A stretch of 64,000 nucleotides of DNA from Aralia elata (taxonomy: Eukaryota > Streptophyta > Magnoliopsida > Apiales > Araliaceae): contig JAVJAP010000028.1 in assembly GCA_034770075.1 (NCBI GenBank), positions 496,001 through 560,000 of the forward strand. Direction: 5' to 3'. The translations under genes were made by a program, and so were the position numbers. Within the stretch, counting starts at the first letter, position 1, and each line of letters starts with the position of its first letter. The notes beneath the pieces were generated by a model. The model was not told the DNA's origin. It saw only the letters and a program-made list of their open reading frames with translations, and made no database searches. Positions 32,873-44,234 of the stretch are shown here, one piece after another.

Positions 32873-34498
32873 TTAGGTAGCAGAGCGCCATAATTGAGCT
32901 ACAAATTCGTCAATGTTGTTATCTGAACTTCCACCTTCATCAATGGCTTGTCTAGCCATATTCTTCCAATTAAACGCGTTCTTCTTGATCTCTTTTCCTT
33001 TCTCTCCCTCCAGAATCTCCCTTATGCAGGACTCCAGCACTTGACTCTTCACAATCCCATTCTCATCCGGCCTAGCGTTGAGCCCCATATTCCAAACTTC
33101 ATCCACATACTTGGCGTTCACCGGTTGATCTGTCCACTGTGGCAACCGCTACCATTGGCACTCCCGCATCCCAAACTTATTGCTTCAAGAACAGAATTAA
33201 ACCCACAATGTGTAACAAAACACCCTACTGAATCATGCACTAATATCTCCAGTTGAGGACTCCATGTCACAACCAAACCCCTTTCGGATGTCTCGTTGAT
33301 AAAGTTGTTTGGAAGTTTTGCAGCTTCTGATGCCCTCACAACCCACAAAAAGTTAAAATTGCCGTCTTTAAGAACACCATGCTATTTCTTCCATTTGTTC
33401 GGCTTCAAGTTTGGCCATGCTCCCAAATGAAACATATACAACCGTGCCACTAGGTTTATCCTTTAGCCAGTCCATACAAGCCCCAGACTTTGGCTTGAAG
33501 AGATTGACACCATAGTCTTGATCATCTCCCAGTCTCTTATCTAGGTACATGGATGGAAGTGTTGGTCCTATTGTCCTCACCTTCCACAATTTTGCCACCC
33601 ACTCAACCCACCTCCCTATATATAATCAAAAAGGAAAAACGGAGTTTTACCATAAATTCTTACATAATTCAAATCCAAATAATTCCAAGGGTTGGTCCAA
33701 AATCATGATAAGTATCTCGACAAGCTATATATATCATGTTTTAAAGGCGCTTTGGGGTCAGAAGGTTTTAGAACACACCAAAAGACGCTAGTAGATGCAT
33801 GTTTCACATCAAAATTTTAAAAAAAGTAAAAAATTGAAGTGAATATATATAGAGTACCTCTTCCTCCAATTTGTGAAAAGTGTTTATAAAAGACCCAATC
33901 TGCTTGATCAACGTTAGAGAATTGATTGACTACCAAATCAAAGAAATCTTTTGGAGATGGGGTCTCCCAAGATTGAATCAGTGGCAATCCAGGAACGGAA
34001 AGGACTGATGATGATGATTGAGAAAGTGGGAGAGAAACAAGTCCCTGATGGACATGGTAATATATGTTATTGACAGCACAAGACTGAGTAAAAAAACACA
34101 GCTTCAAGCAGTCCAAACTTTTTGGCTACATCAAGAGCCCAAGGCAGGAACCCATCATAAACGAGCACATCGACAGGGCGGCCAAATTCATCGAGTTTTT
34201 TGATGAGACTGGCTAGAGTTTGAGAGCCGATGGTGCCTAAACTTGAAAGGTAGGCATCAGCGGTTTGTGCTTGGGCATAGCCACCTTGGTCAAAACCATC
34301 GGAAATGGTGTCGAAATTGATGGGGAAGTTGGGCTTGGACTGAGCAAACACCGAGGAGTTGGAGATGTAGACAGTGTTTGCAAGTGTGATTTTGATGCCT
34401 CTGGAGACCAAGCGTTTGGAGAATTGGAGCATGGGGTTTATGTGGCCTTGGGCAGGGTAGGGGAGGACCAGAACATGAGGACCTTTCTTCTCTTCCAT
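32873..34498 (-). pseudogene. UDP-glycosyltransferase of the UGT74 group, frameshifted
   Basis: UGT74 enzymes transfer glucose from UDP-glucose to small acceptors in the cytosol. Exon 1 (34498-33858) begins MEEKKGPHVLVLPYPAQGHI with the His of the catalytic pair in QGHINPMLQFSKRL. Exon 2 (33615-32873) follows a 242-bp GT-AG intron and contains VRTIGPTLPSMYLDKRL, VVYVSFGSMAKLEAEQMEEI, the PSPG box WSPQLEILVHDSVGCFVTHC and PQWTDQPVNAKY, ending DEGGSSDNNIDEFV. The PSPG box has HCGFNS instead of HCGWNS. About 450 residues are encoded, a normal length. At least four indels break it: one extra T in a seven-base run at about 34092, one near 33382, and two between 33145 and 33165. The acceptor substrate cannot be told. 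Assembly error at the homopolymer is possible, but the others argue for a pseudogene. Confidence 0.9.
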
Positions 34499-35072
34499 TC
34501 TCTCTCTCTCTAGGTAGTAGTCTCAGTTGAAGAACGTAGTGATTGATGATAGGAATTGAACATATGTATTGATGATGCTATATCCTCGCATTTCCAATGT
34601 GGGCCCAACCCCTTTGGACCTACATGAATGTCGTCACGTGGATAACGGCATTGGCCGGCATAAGACACATTCGATGTGGTTTTTAGTAAGTGGGAAGAAA
34701 GATACAATATTAATCTTAAAAGTTTCAAGTATTAAATGAGTGCCTAATCTCTTCACAATGACCGGACGTTCTTTTTATATGAGACAGCCTTGGGAAGTCC
34801 CCTTGAATACGTCTCATCAAAGAGCAGTTGGGGTTAACTGACATGAAATGTCCAGAGTCTCCCGTCATAGGACGATTGCACTGTCACATACGTTGCACAA
34901 ATGACTAATGTGATTCTTCAAGGGGTTCCAATTGTTCTCCTCATCTCTCGGTCGCCATCCATCAGGTGGGACTCTCATAATTGGTGGGCTCTGGCTCCAG
35001 ACCTGCTGTGTAGGCATTCGGGGCTTCGATCTTGCGGGCCTAATCACTGTACCTTAGGGTTCATATACTAAC

Positions 35073-35131
<59 letters not shown>

Positions 35132-35916
35132 TATCTCATTCAAACAAACGTAAGTGATGGGGTAAGGGTTCATTTGCACCCAAAAAAAGAAGAAAAAGGC
35201 AAGGGTCATCATCTATAATGAAAACTGTATTGGTTAAAATAATATTTTTCATAAGTTTGGGCTGTGAGTTTTTATAAGTGTGGACGCATATTAAGAAGAG
35301 AAAGCAAACTCCACATATAAGACGTCAATCAATCGCATTCCCTCTCGATCAGTCGTAAATTTTATGTTAATTAATGATGCCTCAAGGAGTCATTGTCCAA
35401 CTAAATGCAATTGCCATCCCCTCTATGCTCAGCTGCCTCATTTCTTATTTAATTCTCACATGCAGGCATCTAATTTAATTAATTACTTAGTTTTAAATGG
35501 GAACCAAAAAAAAAAGGAACTTTGTCAATTGCCGAAGAATTTAGGAGTTGCACATGAATGTCGTAATCACCACATGTACACCATAATCACAACATCACCA
35601 AAACAAATTTAAGTAGTAAAAGATTTATCGCGTGTTTCAAAATTTTCTTTAGGAAAAAAATAAAATTGAAAATTCTTGGTTACCAATTTCGTTTGAAATC
35701 AATGTCATAGAAGCAATTGCTAGAGATATTTAATTTGCTATGAAAGAACCTATCAATTTGGATTCTATTGGATAAATTTTAAGAAAATAAAAATATTTAC
35801 GATTATTTATTGAGATCTATTGTGTTTAAATACGAAGGTTACAAATTTCATTATGATGAGATGTTACAATTCATAGTATTTATGTTGGTCCATTTATGAC
35901 ACAATAATATCATACA
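34499..35916. other. Upstream region of the glycosyltransferase and spacer
   Basis: A CT/GA run (34497-34511) lies at the leader of the glycosyltransferase. A more GC-balanced block follows at 34740-35060 with no recognised gene, then a long TA microsatellite and AT-rich DNA. Confidence 0.5.
35076..35129. repeat. (TA)n microsatellite
   Basis: About 27 uninterrupted TA units. Confidence 0.97.
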
Positions 35917-36144
35917 TTAATTACAATAAACAAAAATGATTGGACAATAATAGGTTAGACTCATGTGCTCCTCAATATAAGTTGAAACATCCAAATCCTT
36001 TTCTAAAAGCTTCCCATAATTCTCAAAGTGTATCACTTGCAAATTTCCTACCAAACTAAACAGAGCACTAGTTGATATAGAAACTGGGTAGTGGAGTAAA
36101 TCCAACATACAAGTGAAGTTAACAACATACCAATAGATTGCCAC
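35917..36144 (-). pseudogene. Possible fragment of a DUF3537-type membrane protein gene
   Basis: The minus strand gives HYPVSISTSALFSLVGNLQV followed by IHFENYGKLLEKDLDVSTYI and EEH. I recall this NLQVIHFENYGKLLERDLDV phrase from plant DUF3537 proteins (multi-span membrane proteins distantly like insect gustatory receptors). Only one exon-like block is seen, with no flanking exons or clean splice sites, so this would be a relic. The assignment rests on memory of the motif. Confidence 0.38.
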
Positions 36145-36974
36145 TATGAATCATAATAAAGATAGACTATACGAGTACTTTTACGAGCAGTCTATCTACC
36201 TCTAGTTTGTAAGATATATATATGGCTTCGTGAACTGAGTCGAACATTTGTTCTTCCACGCAACATAATAATGTACGGATAAGGAAGAACGTAAGAAGAA
36301 TTGACCGCTATCAAAATATGTATCAAGGTAGGCTGTGTTATAAATATATATGTGGTCATTTGAACTCCATGTCGTAACATTGTCTAATTATTGTTGTGGT
36401 CTAGCGTCATGTACAAAAGTATTATTTGTGTTACTTATATATGATTTTGGTGTTAATAACTTATATATGAAAGACATGCGACAAATGTGAGGAGGAACAA
36501 TATGAGAAAAAAATGTTGGAGACACAAATTTATACTGCTATGATGGTTATGTTTTTCTCAGTTTTATTTATTGCATTTTTTTATTAGTTTTAGAGTATTA
36601 CTATTATTAAAAAATTACTCCATGAGTAAAGAGTGGTTAAGTCAAAAGCATTTACTACATAAACTAAAATGTTATGTTATAATAATTCATTGAGCTTCAA
36701 ATTCTTACCGACTTAGAAACGTTGCGGGAAGGGGGAGAGAGTAGGGGAAGAACACCGTCCGGTATGCCTCAACTAAATTTCATTTTCATGTTTGACTTAT
36801 CCTTTTGTAAAAGTACTAAGATTTTTGATCCATAGTCTCACAATCCATAAAGTCAATCTTAATAATATCAATTACTAATTATCATAAAACACAAATAAAA
36901 CATTCTCTTTCTCCATGACTAAATGGTGGTGGTTAGGTTAGAAGCATCTAGCACGCATAAATTATGTATTTCTA
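36145..36974. other. AT-rich spacer
   Basis: No gene or element recognised. It ends at the CACTA start at 36975. Confidence 0.5.
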
Positions 36975-37682
36975 CACTACAAGAAAAACCTTCAACAACG
37001 ACCACTAATTTCAGCGACCGCATTTTTGGTCGCTAATTGGAGTAAATAGCGACCGCTATTAGCGACCACACTTATATGTAGTCGCTGATTTAATTGGCCG
37101 TAAAAAAATTTTGGCGCAATAGTTGGCGGGGAGGTTTATTGCGACCACTAACTATCAACGACCGCACACGATCGCTGATAAATGATTAGATGAATTTTAA
37201 TCTAATCAGAACCAGGCAGTCGTTCTAGCTGCAGACAAAGGAAAGAAAGAATAGGGAAGAGAGGGAGAAGAGGGAGGTCCCCCCCTCCGCCGCCGCCGCC
37301 GCCACCGACTAGGGATTTGAGGATTCTTCTTGGCCATGTTTTTTCTCATTCCTCTAATATCCTTGGTAATCATTCATTCACTTCATTCTTTTTCTCTCTA
37401 TATGTATATATCAATGTGAATGAATTGTATTATTTGTATTATTTTACTTTCTCAATATAAATTACCATGTCTTTGTTTTCATTTTGCTACTTAATTGAAA
37501 TGGTGGATTGATATGTATTTCTGAGTGTGATCTATTTTTCACTAAACCAAATATAACCTGGGTCCGTATAAGATTATTGCGAACAGTAAGATTATTTTAT
37601 CAGTGCTACAGCATTGTGTTCTTCTAAATATATTCTGGAGGATTATTTAATATGGACTCTCTTTGATTTTGGATACTCATGA

Positions 37683-37795
37683 GAATCGATGAATCATTTT
37701 CTTTTACATTGTGAGTTTGTTAAGATGCCTTGGGCTGGTGTTTTCGCTTTATTGGTTGGTAACTTAAAATGGGTTATTAGTGTTTTCCATTTTGT
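37683..37795 (+). pseudogene. Possible LINE zf-RVT fragment inside CACTA 1
   Basis: The frame ESMNHFLLHCEFVKMPWAGV followed by FALLVGNLKWV resembles the zinc-binding tail of plant non-LTR reverse transcriptases (E..DHLLLHCP.....W..V...LG..W). Only one of the usual cysteines is seen in this short piece, so the call is weak. Confidence 0.36.
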
Positions 37796-38082
37796 TATAC
37801 TTTTGACAAAATGAGATCTATCTGCGACTTTCTAATGTGTCTTTTGTTATTTTGTTGGTAGATTCTTTTGACTAAGGGCTTATTTCAATTGTTGATTCTC
37901 TTCCTTGTACATGATTTTGGGTGTACGTTAATTAGATGCAGATTGCAATTCATTCTTCTTGTATTTTTTCTTCTTTTTTTTGTCCTTGTACCACATTTTC
38001 TTCTCTCTTTAGCCTATTTCATACTCTTACGATGTTCTTCCTATGTTTATACTAAAACTTCATATTTTTAATATTTTTTCTC

Positions 38083-38175
38083 TATGTAGATGACATTATT
38101 TTGACCGACACTCATCTTTCTGTTATGGATAATGTTGAATCCTAATTAAGTGCTCAGTTTCAAATCAAAGATAAA
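38083..38175 (+). pseudogene. Copia reverse transcriptase fragment inside CACTA 1
   Basis: YVDDIILTDTHLSVMDNVES, a stop, then LSAQFQIKD matches the copia catalytic phrase YVDDIILTG....I...K..L...F.IKDLG. It ends where the AAAAT repeat begins. Neither end of a copia element is present, so this is captured or left-over sequence. Confidence 0.68.
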
Positions 38176-38675
38176 TAATATAATGAATAATATAAGTAAA
38201 TAATATAATATAAATAAATAATCAAAGAATAAAAGTAAAATAAAATGAAACAAATAAAATAAAATAATACAAAATAAAATAAAATAAAATAAAATAAAAT
38301 AAAATATTGAACTAAGTAGTATTTACTTAGTTTTTCAATACTAAATAAAATAATAAAAATAAAATAAAATAAAACAAATAAAATAAAATAATACAAAATA
38401 AAATAAAATAAAACAAATAAAATAAAATAAAATGATACAAAATAAAATAAAATAAATAATATAATGAACTAAGTAGTATTTACTTAGTTTTTCAATACTA
38501 AATAAAATAATATAAAATAATACAAAATTAAATAACATAAAATGAAATAAAACAAATAAAATAAAATAAATAATACAAAATAAAATCAAATTAAATAAAT
38601 AATATTTGTAATGAACTAAGTAGTATTTCCTTTGTTTCTCAATACTAAATAAAATAATATAAAATAATAAAAAAT
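38165..38675. repeat. AAAAT-rich repeat with a longer period
   Basis: Mostly ATAAAATAAAATAAA-type pentamer repeats. A 45-base phrase, ATGAACTAAGTAGTATTTAC and its continuation, recurs about every 155 bases (38308, 38463, 38611), giving a higher-order structure of three units. Confidence 0.9.
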
Positions 38676-38744
38676 ATGACATGGTTATATATAGAGCTGG
38701 ACTATGAATGACATGGTTCATTGTAACAGTCCAATAGATAGAGA

Positions 38745-39266
38745 GCTCAACCATATATATAGAGAGCTTATGGGGGTTATATTAACTTGTTCAAGTGTCG
38801 TTGGTTTGATTCAGAAAAAGGAATACATATTGATCGACATGGAATCGTCGATATTGATCTTCATAGGTCCACGTACGTCAACACACCATTTGTGTTGCCA
38901 ACTCAAACAATACAAGTATACTACACTTCTAGTCCTGTTAGGAAAAGGGATAAACCGCCTGCAGATTGACAAGTTATAATTCATACTCCCGCGCGCAGTC
39001 ATGTACAAGTAGTAGACGGTGAGTTCTACTAAGAGGAGATGCTTCATAGACCTCCTATAATAAATGCGGAGGACAACAATGAATTACTCCAGTTAGAGGG
39101 TGGAGATGAACCTGATGAATTGAATCTCGAGTCAGTACTTGTGCCAGATGACATTGATACTGAGGAGGAAGAGTTATTGACTGACACTGAATCTGAAGAA
39201 GATGATGGTTATGAATCTCCAATACATATACAAAATGATTCTGACTCAGACAACGATTTTCATTAA
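38745..39266 (+). pseudogene. TNP2 C-terminal part (DUF4216) in CACTA 1
   Basis: INLFKCRWFDSEKGIHIDRH, STYVNTPFVLPTQTIQVYY, HRPPIINAEDNNELLQLEGG and the acidic tail ESEEDDGYESPI...DSDSDNDFH match the end of TNP2 in CACTA 2 (47310-47821) almost residue for residue. Stops after KPPAD (38967) and in EFY.EEM (39030) break it. The N-terminal 800 residues of TNP2 are absent. Confidence 0.85.
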
Positions 39267-39466
39267 CATGTATGTTTAGTTTTACTTGTATTACATATCC
39301 TTCTTATTTAGTAATTATAATAATTATAAAATAACTATAAAATAAAATTACTGATCACTTATCAGTCAATTATTTAAAATCACATTACCTGTCATTATTG
39401 TCATTTTATTTGTATATTTAATGTCATATAACTCATAATAACATCCACCAATTTTTAGGCATACAA

Positions 39467-41135
39467 ATGTCTTCTGAAGCTGCGCAGAGAAAGCGCGACT
39501 TAGGTCGGGGGCCTAATCATGTCCCGAAGGCCTCGGCTAATCTGGATGAGCATATTTTGATATAGATTAGACCTCCTTCGGACAACATGTACGTTATCTA
39601 CCTATTATCTATAAGTATTTTATATTACTATTGTTTCAAAGAGAAACACTAATGTAAATTGCTTTAAATATTAAATTAAAATTACTTATTTTTATTGTAA
39701 TTTGTTGTATATTTTAGTGACTTTCCAGATAGCAAGATTGTCAAGTGCATTTCACAACTTTGTTTGCAGAACTGGCCTACGCCGGTGATTACGTGGGCGA
39801 GCACACCTTTCGCCCACAAGGATGCAGTTTGGGCTACATTTCAAGTAATATTTTTTATTTCTGACATATAATATAATTAATGAACTAATATTGTTTATAT
39901 AGTAGTGTTGGATTGTGTTAATATCACCGTTTTAATATTATTATTGTTGTTTTACTTGCAGAAGAGGTATAGGTTGGACGACTCGCGGGCATCAGCTATT
40001 CAGATACTGTTCTGGCAGAAATGCGCCGTCAGAACCAAAGACAATTTGAACAAAAAAAGACAGAAAGCCCTGTATAATGCAGAAATGGACCATCCATGAC
40101 AGGGTGAGCAGTTCATGCATGAGCATAGCCCCTGGTGGTGCGCGCAGCCTATATGGGCTGAGATGTGTGACCAGTGGAGAGCTGAGAGCTGGGTCAAGAG
40201 ATGTAAGACTGCTGCCTCAAACAGAGCCTCAGGTGCACCTGAAGGCAACAAGGTAAAAGGCACCTATAAGGGTGATAGGATCTCAAAGTTGCAGCATATT
40301 GCTGTCAGGGTACGTATGAATAACAAATTTGTTGGTTTAATTATTTTTTATGTTAACAGTCATGGTTTGTAGAATATCACATGATTACATATTAATATGA
40401 GAGCATGTTTTGTAGGAGGCTCGGTCTCAAGGTCAGCCTATCCATTGGCTGGATGTATATGTGGCCACCCGCGATGGTTTGCCTGAGGCTGTCCAGATAG
40501 CGGTAATAATTTTTTATAACTTTAATATGTTTATAAATTTTTACGTCACTCTTTATCATTTTATATTTATTTGTAACTATTTAATTGTTAACCTGCTGAC
40601 ATGACATTTATAAGAGTTTAATGAACGACCGCTATCCTAAAGGCACCCCGCGTCCGCCGATTGATCAGGAATTGTGAGAGAGGGTGTCGGTTGTGATGAA
40701 GAACTATGTCAAAGGTCAAGGACAACGACGACGCCCGAACTTCAGTGGCACAGGCAGCTCTACTACACAATCTACACAGTTATCGGGTCACCCAACCTAT
40801 CATATTCCTATTAACTGTGTGAGAGCGATATGTCGAGATCGTGATCTTCTTCGCATACTGGGCAGACATCTGCAGTCTCTGAGTCCTGATGAGTTAGTAG
40901 AGGCAGTGGCAGCAGCACGACATGAAGGTGGCGACAAGGGTGGCGACGAGGTAATCTTAGTACATATGCTCAAGTCAAAATAGTCTTAATTATGTTTAAA
41001 TAATTTCTATTGTTTAGCTTTCCCTCTCTTTTCTTTGTATAAGTCATACCTGTATCAGCATATATATTCTATATGTAACATGTTTTATTCGTTTGTTAAT
41101 TACAGGATCATACTAATTTGGACGATGATGTATGA
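39467..41135 (+). pseudogene. TNPA-like (Transposase_24, PTTA/En/Spm) gene in CACTA 1, decayed
   Basis: The six-exon structure of the CACTA 2 copy is recognisable. Exon 1 begins MSSEAAQRKRDLGRGPNHVP; exon 2 has KIVKCISQLCLQNWPTPVIT; exon 3 has FWQKCAVRTKDNLNKKRQKA and SPWWCAQPIWAEMCDQWRAE; then EARSQGQPIHWLDVYVATRD, YPKGTPRPPIDQEL, CRDRDLLRILGRHLQSLSPD and a short last exon ending at 41135. Stops occur in exon 1 (HILI then stop, 39562), exon 3 (DHP then stop, 40097) and exon 5 (QEL then stop, 40675). Proteins of this family bind the subterminal repeats in En/Spm. Confidence 0.82.
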
Positions 41136-41474
41136 AGAGCTTGGCTTTGTTTTCTACATATTTAAAGCCTTATACTTTTATATTCATTCTTTAGACAACT
41201 ATATATTAGTTAAAGATGACATTTGTATATATTTATTTAGTTCATATTGGTTTTATAATGTTTATATAGTTTATATTGTGTTGGTTTATGTGTTTGCATA
41301 TGGATGGATGCTTATATATATTGTTGTGCATATATTTGGATATAAAGCATGGATGGATGTTTATATGGATGTATATATTGACTGTTGTGTGTTGGGATAT
41401 AAAGCGGGTACAAAACAGGTACAATTATTTTTTGTAAAATTCACAAAACAGGTAATTTTTTTTTGAAATACGAA

Positions 41475-41779
41475 TCAGACCGCTAATGGCATTTTGGTAT
41501 TAGCGACCGCATGCGGTCGCTAATGGTGGTCGCTGCCACGTGTCCATATGGTCCACGTCACCCCCTGAAACCTAACATGTTGTGACTCAGCTTAGCGACG
41601 ACAGTGGTCGCTAAAAGTCGGTTGCTGATTGTTCAGTCGCTAATAGTGGTCGCTGATGTCCACCCAGCGACCAGATTATATGCGACCACTATCAGCGATC
41701 GAATGCGGTTGCTGATGGGTATCTGCGACCGTTATCGGTCACTGATAGGCTGTCGCAGATAGACTTTTTTCTTGTAGTA
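41475..41779. repeat. 3' subterminal repeats of CACTA 1
   Basis: At least 14 GCGACC or GGTCGC words in both orientations, with GCGACCGCATGCGGTCGC as a complete palindrome near 41503-41520. Confidence 0.85.
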
Positions 41780-41824
41780 GTAGCACTAATTTTTTTCATA
41801 AGGTAAATTCACTACAAGAAAATG

Positions 41825-42115
41825 GCCCAATAGCGACCAAAGGTATTAGCGACCGCACCATTCGGTCGCTAATTCTCTTAATAGCGACCGGTATTAGCGA
41901 CCGCATGGAGTATTGGTCGCTATTGTCTATCAGCGACCGCATTCGGTCGCAGGTCGGTCGCAAATGCAAAAATTGCCTCCTTAAATTTGGCGCAAAATTT
42001 CGTGGGCTAACTTGTTGCGACCAAAACCTTTCAGCGACCGGGTCCGGTCGCTAAAACATCCACGTCATTAAAAATCAGCGACCGCATGCGGTCGCTGATA
42101 GCGGTCGCTGATTCT
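41825..42115. repeat. 5' subterminal repeats of CACTA 2
   Basis: About 16 copies of AGCGACCG or CGGTCGCTA words, including the palindrome GCGACCGCATGCGGTCGC at about 42078-42096, like those in CACTA 1. Confidence 0.9.
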
Positions 42116-42391
42116 CTTTTAGTCTATTCAGATACAGGCAGTCGAGCAAACCAGTAACGAGGGAGAAGAGGGATAAACCAGTAAAGAGGGAGAAGAGGGA
42201 AAAGGCCGCCCCCGCTGCCGCTGTCACCGACCAAGCTAGCAGCCGCCGGAGAGCTCTTTTGTCTCCGATTCCTTTCAGCCGAACTACCTTTAATTCCCCC
42301 TCTGATCAGGTATTGTTGTTAGTTCTTAATATTATCCTTGATTTGAAGAATGAGTAGTTTGACATAGGCCTCTTTATTCTTGCTTTTAATT

Positions 42392-42553
42392 TTTACTCAT
42401 TTGTAGTATTTGGGGTTGACAAAATAATCAAGTTATTTGGTAATTTTTACTCAATTGGAGTATTTGGGGTTAACAAAATAATCAAGTTATTTGGTAATTT
42501 TTACTCAATTGGAGTATTTGGGGTTAACAAAATAATCAAGTTATTTGGTAAAA
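42392..42553. repeat. 54-bp tandem repeat, three copies
   Basis: The unit TTTTTACTCAATTGGAGTAT plus TTGGGGTTAACAAAATAATC is repeated three times with few differences in the leader of CACTA 2. Confidence 0.93.
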
Positions 42554-44060
42554 CAAGGGGGTAATGGGTAATGATATATCAAGCTTGATGTAATTATTAA
42601 CTCCAAGACACTGCTTTTGGAGATTAGACTGAATGATTTGCAGGGTTGCCAATCTGCTTGAAGCTAATTAATATTTTAACTGAACTTTATTTATAACCTC
42701 ACACCCTATTTGATTTGTCCATTAGTGCTTATATAGTTATATTGTAGAAAAACATGGGCCTGACCCAATCCCAATATTGGAAATCACTGTGTCTGGACAA
42801 CCCCCATACAGGCTCGAGTCCAGCCAAAAACATTAGGCCATGGGTGTATAGCTGTATCCGTTTATACATCAAATCTAAGAAGTAGTAATATTAAGTTCTA
42901 ATACCAGCGAATCAGTACAAAAGCCAATATCAAAGTGCTAAACAAAGAGTAAACCAAAAAACAAAAAACAAAAATCTGCAACCAGTCAACTAATTGACTG
43001 AGCAATATAACTATTAACTAGGACGATTTCAGTTCAATGCACGACATTAAAGGAAATTATCGTTGAATAATCTCTGCAAAATCAACAAGTAATCTCATCC
43101 TGTGAAAATCCTCATGCGAGCTTGCCGATGCTTTGTCGATTAAGGATTTCTGCCAGAACTGACCAAAATGTGACTAAAAGATCCAAAATGAGCAGTAATA
43201 ACGAAACGGAAGATTAGGTTTCCCACCAAATCTCCTTCTTCAAAACTAGGGGGGAACCAGGAGAGAAACTAGGGGGAAAAGTACAGGAAACGAACCCGTG
43301 ATCTTAATTGGGTGGGTTCATTTGATAACTGTGTACAGCAGTGTTCAATAATGAGGCATATTTTTGGATTAGCTGTTTCCATAAATGAATAGGAGAAACT
43401 CTCAAGTCTTAAAACACCCTCTCAATACAATCATAATGCTTCCAAACTCTCAAATCATAATACCTTTGAAGTGACCTAGATATTGACCGGTGGGGACTTA
43501 ATTAGGTAAGCCATCCTTCTCAATACAATCATAATGCTTCCAAATAACCAATCTCTATCTATTTGATTAGACTAGTAACTAGTAGTAACATACAAACCAA
43601 ACCAAACCAAACTTCTATCTTAACTCTTACACTAATAAAATTTGAAATATCCCTTCTTTTTTTAAGATACATTTGAAACTTACAAAATATGATAAATTTG
43701 AACTTATAACCCATGGAATTATGGTAGCAAGTCATTTACGCAATTAAGAAGTAATTGTGCACCTTTAGATTACAAAGTAAGACACCGACAATCAATTAAT
43801 AAATGATGTATTATTAATGAAACATAAAACTATAGATGAACATTCAAAGAGTCTTAAGCAACCTACCTCAAGGGTAAACTTGTCATTTCACTTGAGCACT
43901 TTCAAAGGTTCTCATTTCAAACCACAACTAAGTACGATTTACTTAGTGTTTCTAAAGCCTAGTCTTTCTCAAGTTTCGGGGGAGAGCCGGGGGGCTGAGT
44001 AGGGGGCATTGTACGTAGGGGCCAATAACTGACCGGTAGGGGGAGAGCTTATCCAATAAC
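42554..44060. other. Non-coding leader of CACTA 2 with a possible captured fragment
   Basis: No transposon gene lies here. The block 42730-43330 differs in composition, and on the minus strand it resembles a plant 5' leader followed by gene sequence (pyrimidine-rich, then GGGAAACCTAATCTTCCG). I could not identify a protein. It is absent from CACTA 1. Confidence 0.4.
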
Positions 44061-44064
44061 TGAC

Positions 44065-44180
44065 AAGTCATATGCTTGCAAGTATGCTTAAATGTTAATC
44101 ATATGCTTACAAGTATGCTCAAGTCATATGCTTACAAGTATGCTGAGAGTTGTATGCTTACAAGTATATTAAGAGAGTCT
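44065..44180. repeat. Short tandem repeat upstream of TNP2
   Basis: Four copies of TCATATGCTTACAAGTATGC with 4-10-base variable tails lie 55-170 bases before the TNP2 start. Confidence 0.88.
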
Positions 44181-44234
44181 GACCATGCTATACATTAATA
44201 AGCTCATGTTGTCTGCAGTAGGTACCGTGATATC

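Larger units (their letters stand above)
36975..41779 (+). mobile_element. CACTA transposon 1, shortened derivative (4.8 kb)
   Basis: The left end CACTACAAGAAAAACC pairs with the right end TTTTTTCTTGTAGTA, whose last base is changed from G. The flanking triplets are CTA and GTA, one mismatch from a 3-bp duplication. Within 220 bases of the left end and 300 of the right end, words such as TAGCGACCGC and GCGGTCGCTAAT occur repeatedly in both orientations, the subterminal transposase-binding pattern. Compared with CACTA 2, which starts only 30 bases further on, the body of TNP2 is missing. Only its C-terminal DUF4216 part and a decayed TNPA-like gene remain, so it cannot move on its own but could respond to its neighbour's proteins. 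Confidence 0.88.

Noticed and set aside
38160..38754. Minus-strand frames of 78 and 137 codons rich in Phe, Ile, Leu and Tyr
   Set aside because: Translation of an AAAAT repeat; looks like a membrane protein only because of base composition.
41035..41466. 143-codon plus-strand frame rich in Tyr and Ile after the TNPA-like gene of CACTA 1
   Set aside because: AT-rich 3' flank of the transposase gene; no conservation in CACTA 2 at the matching place.
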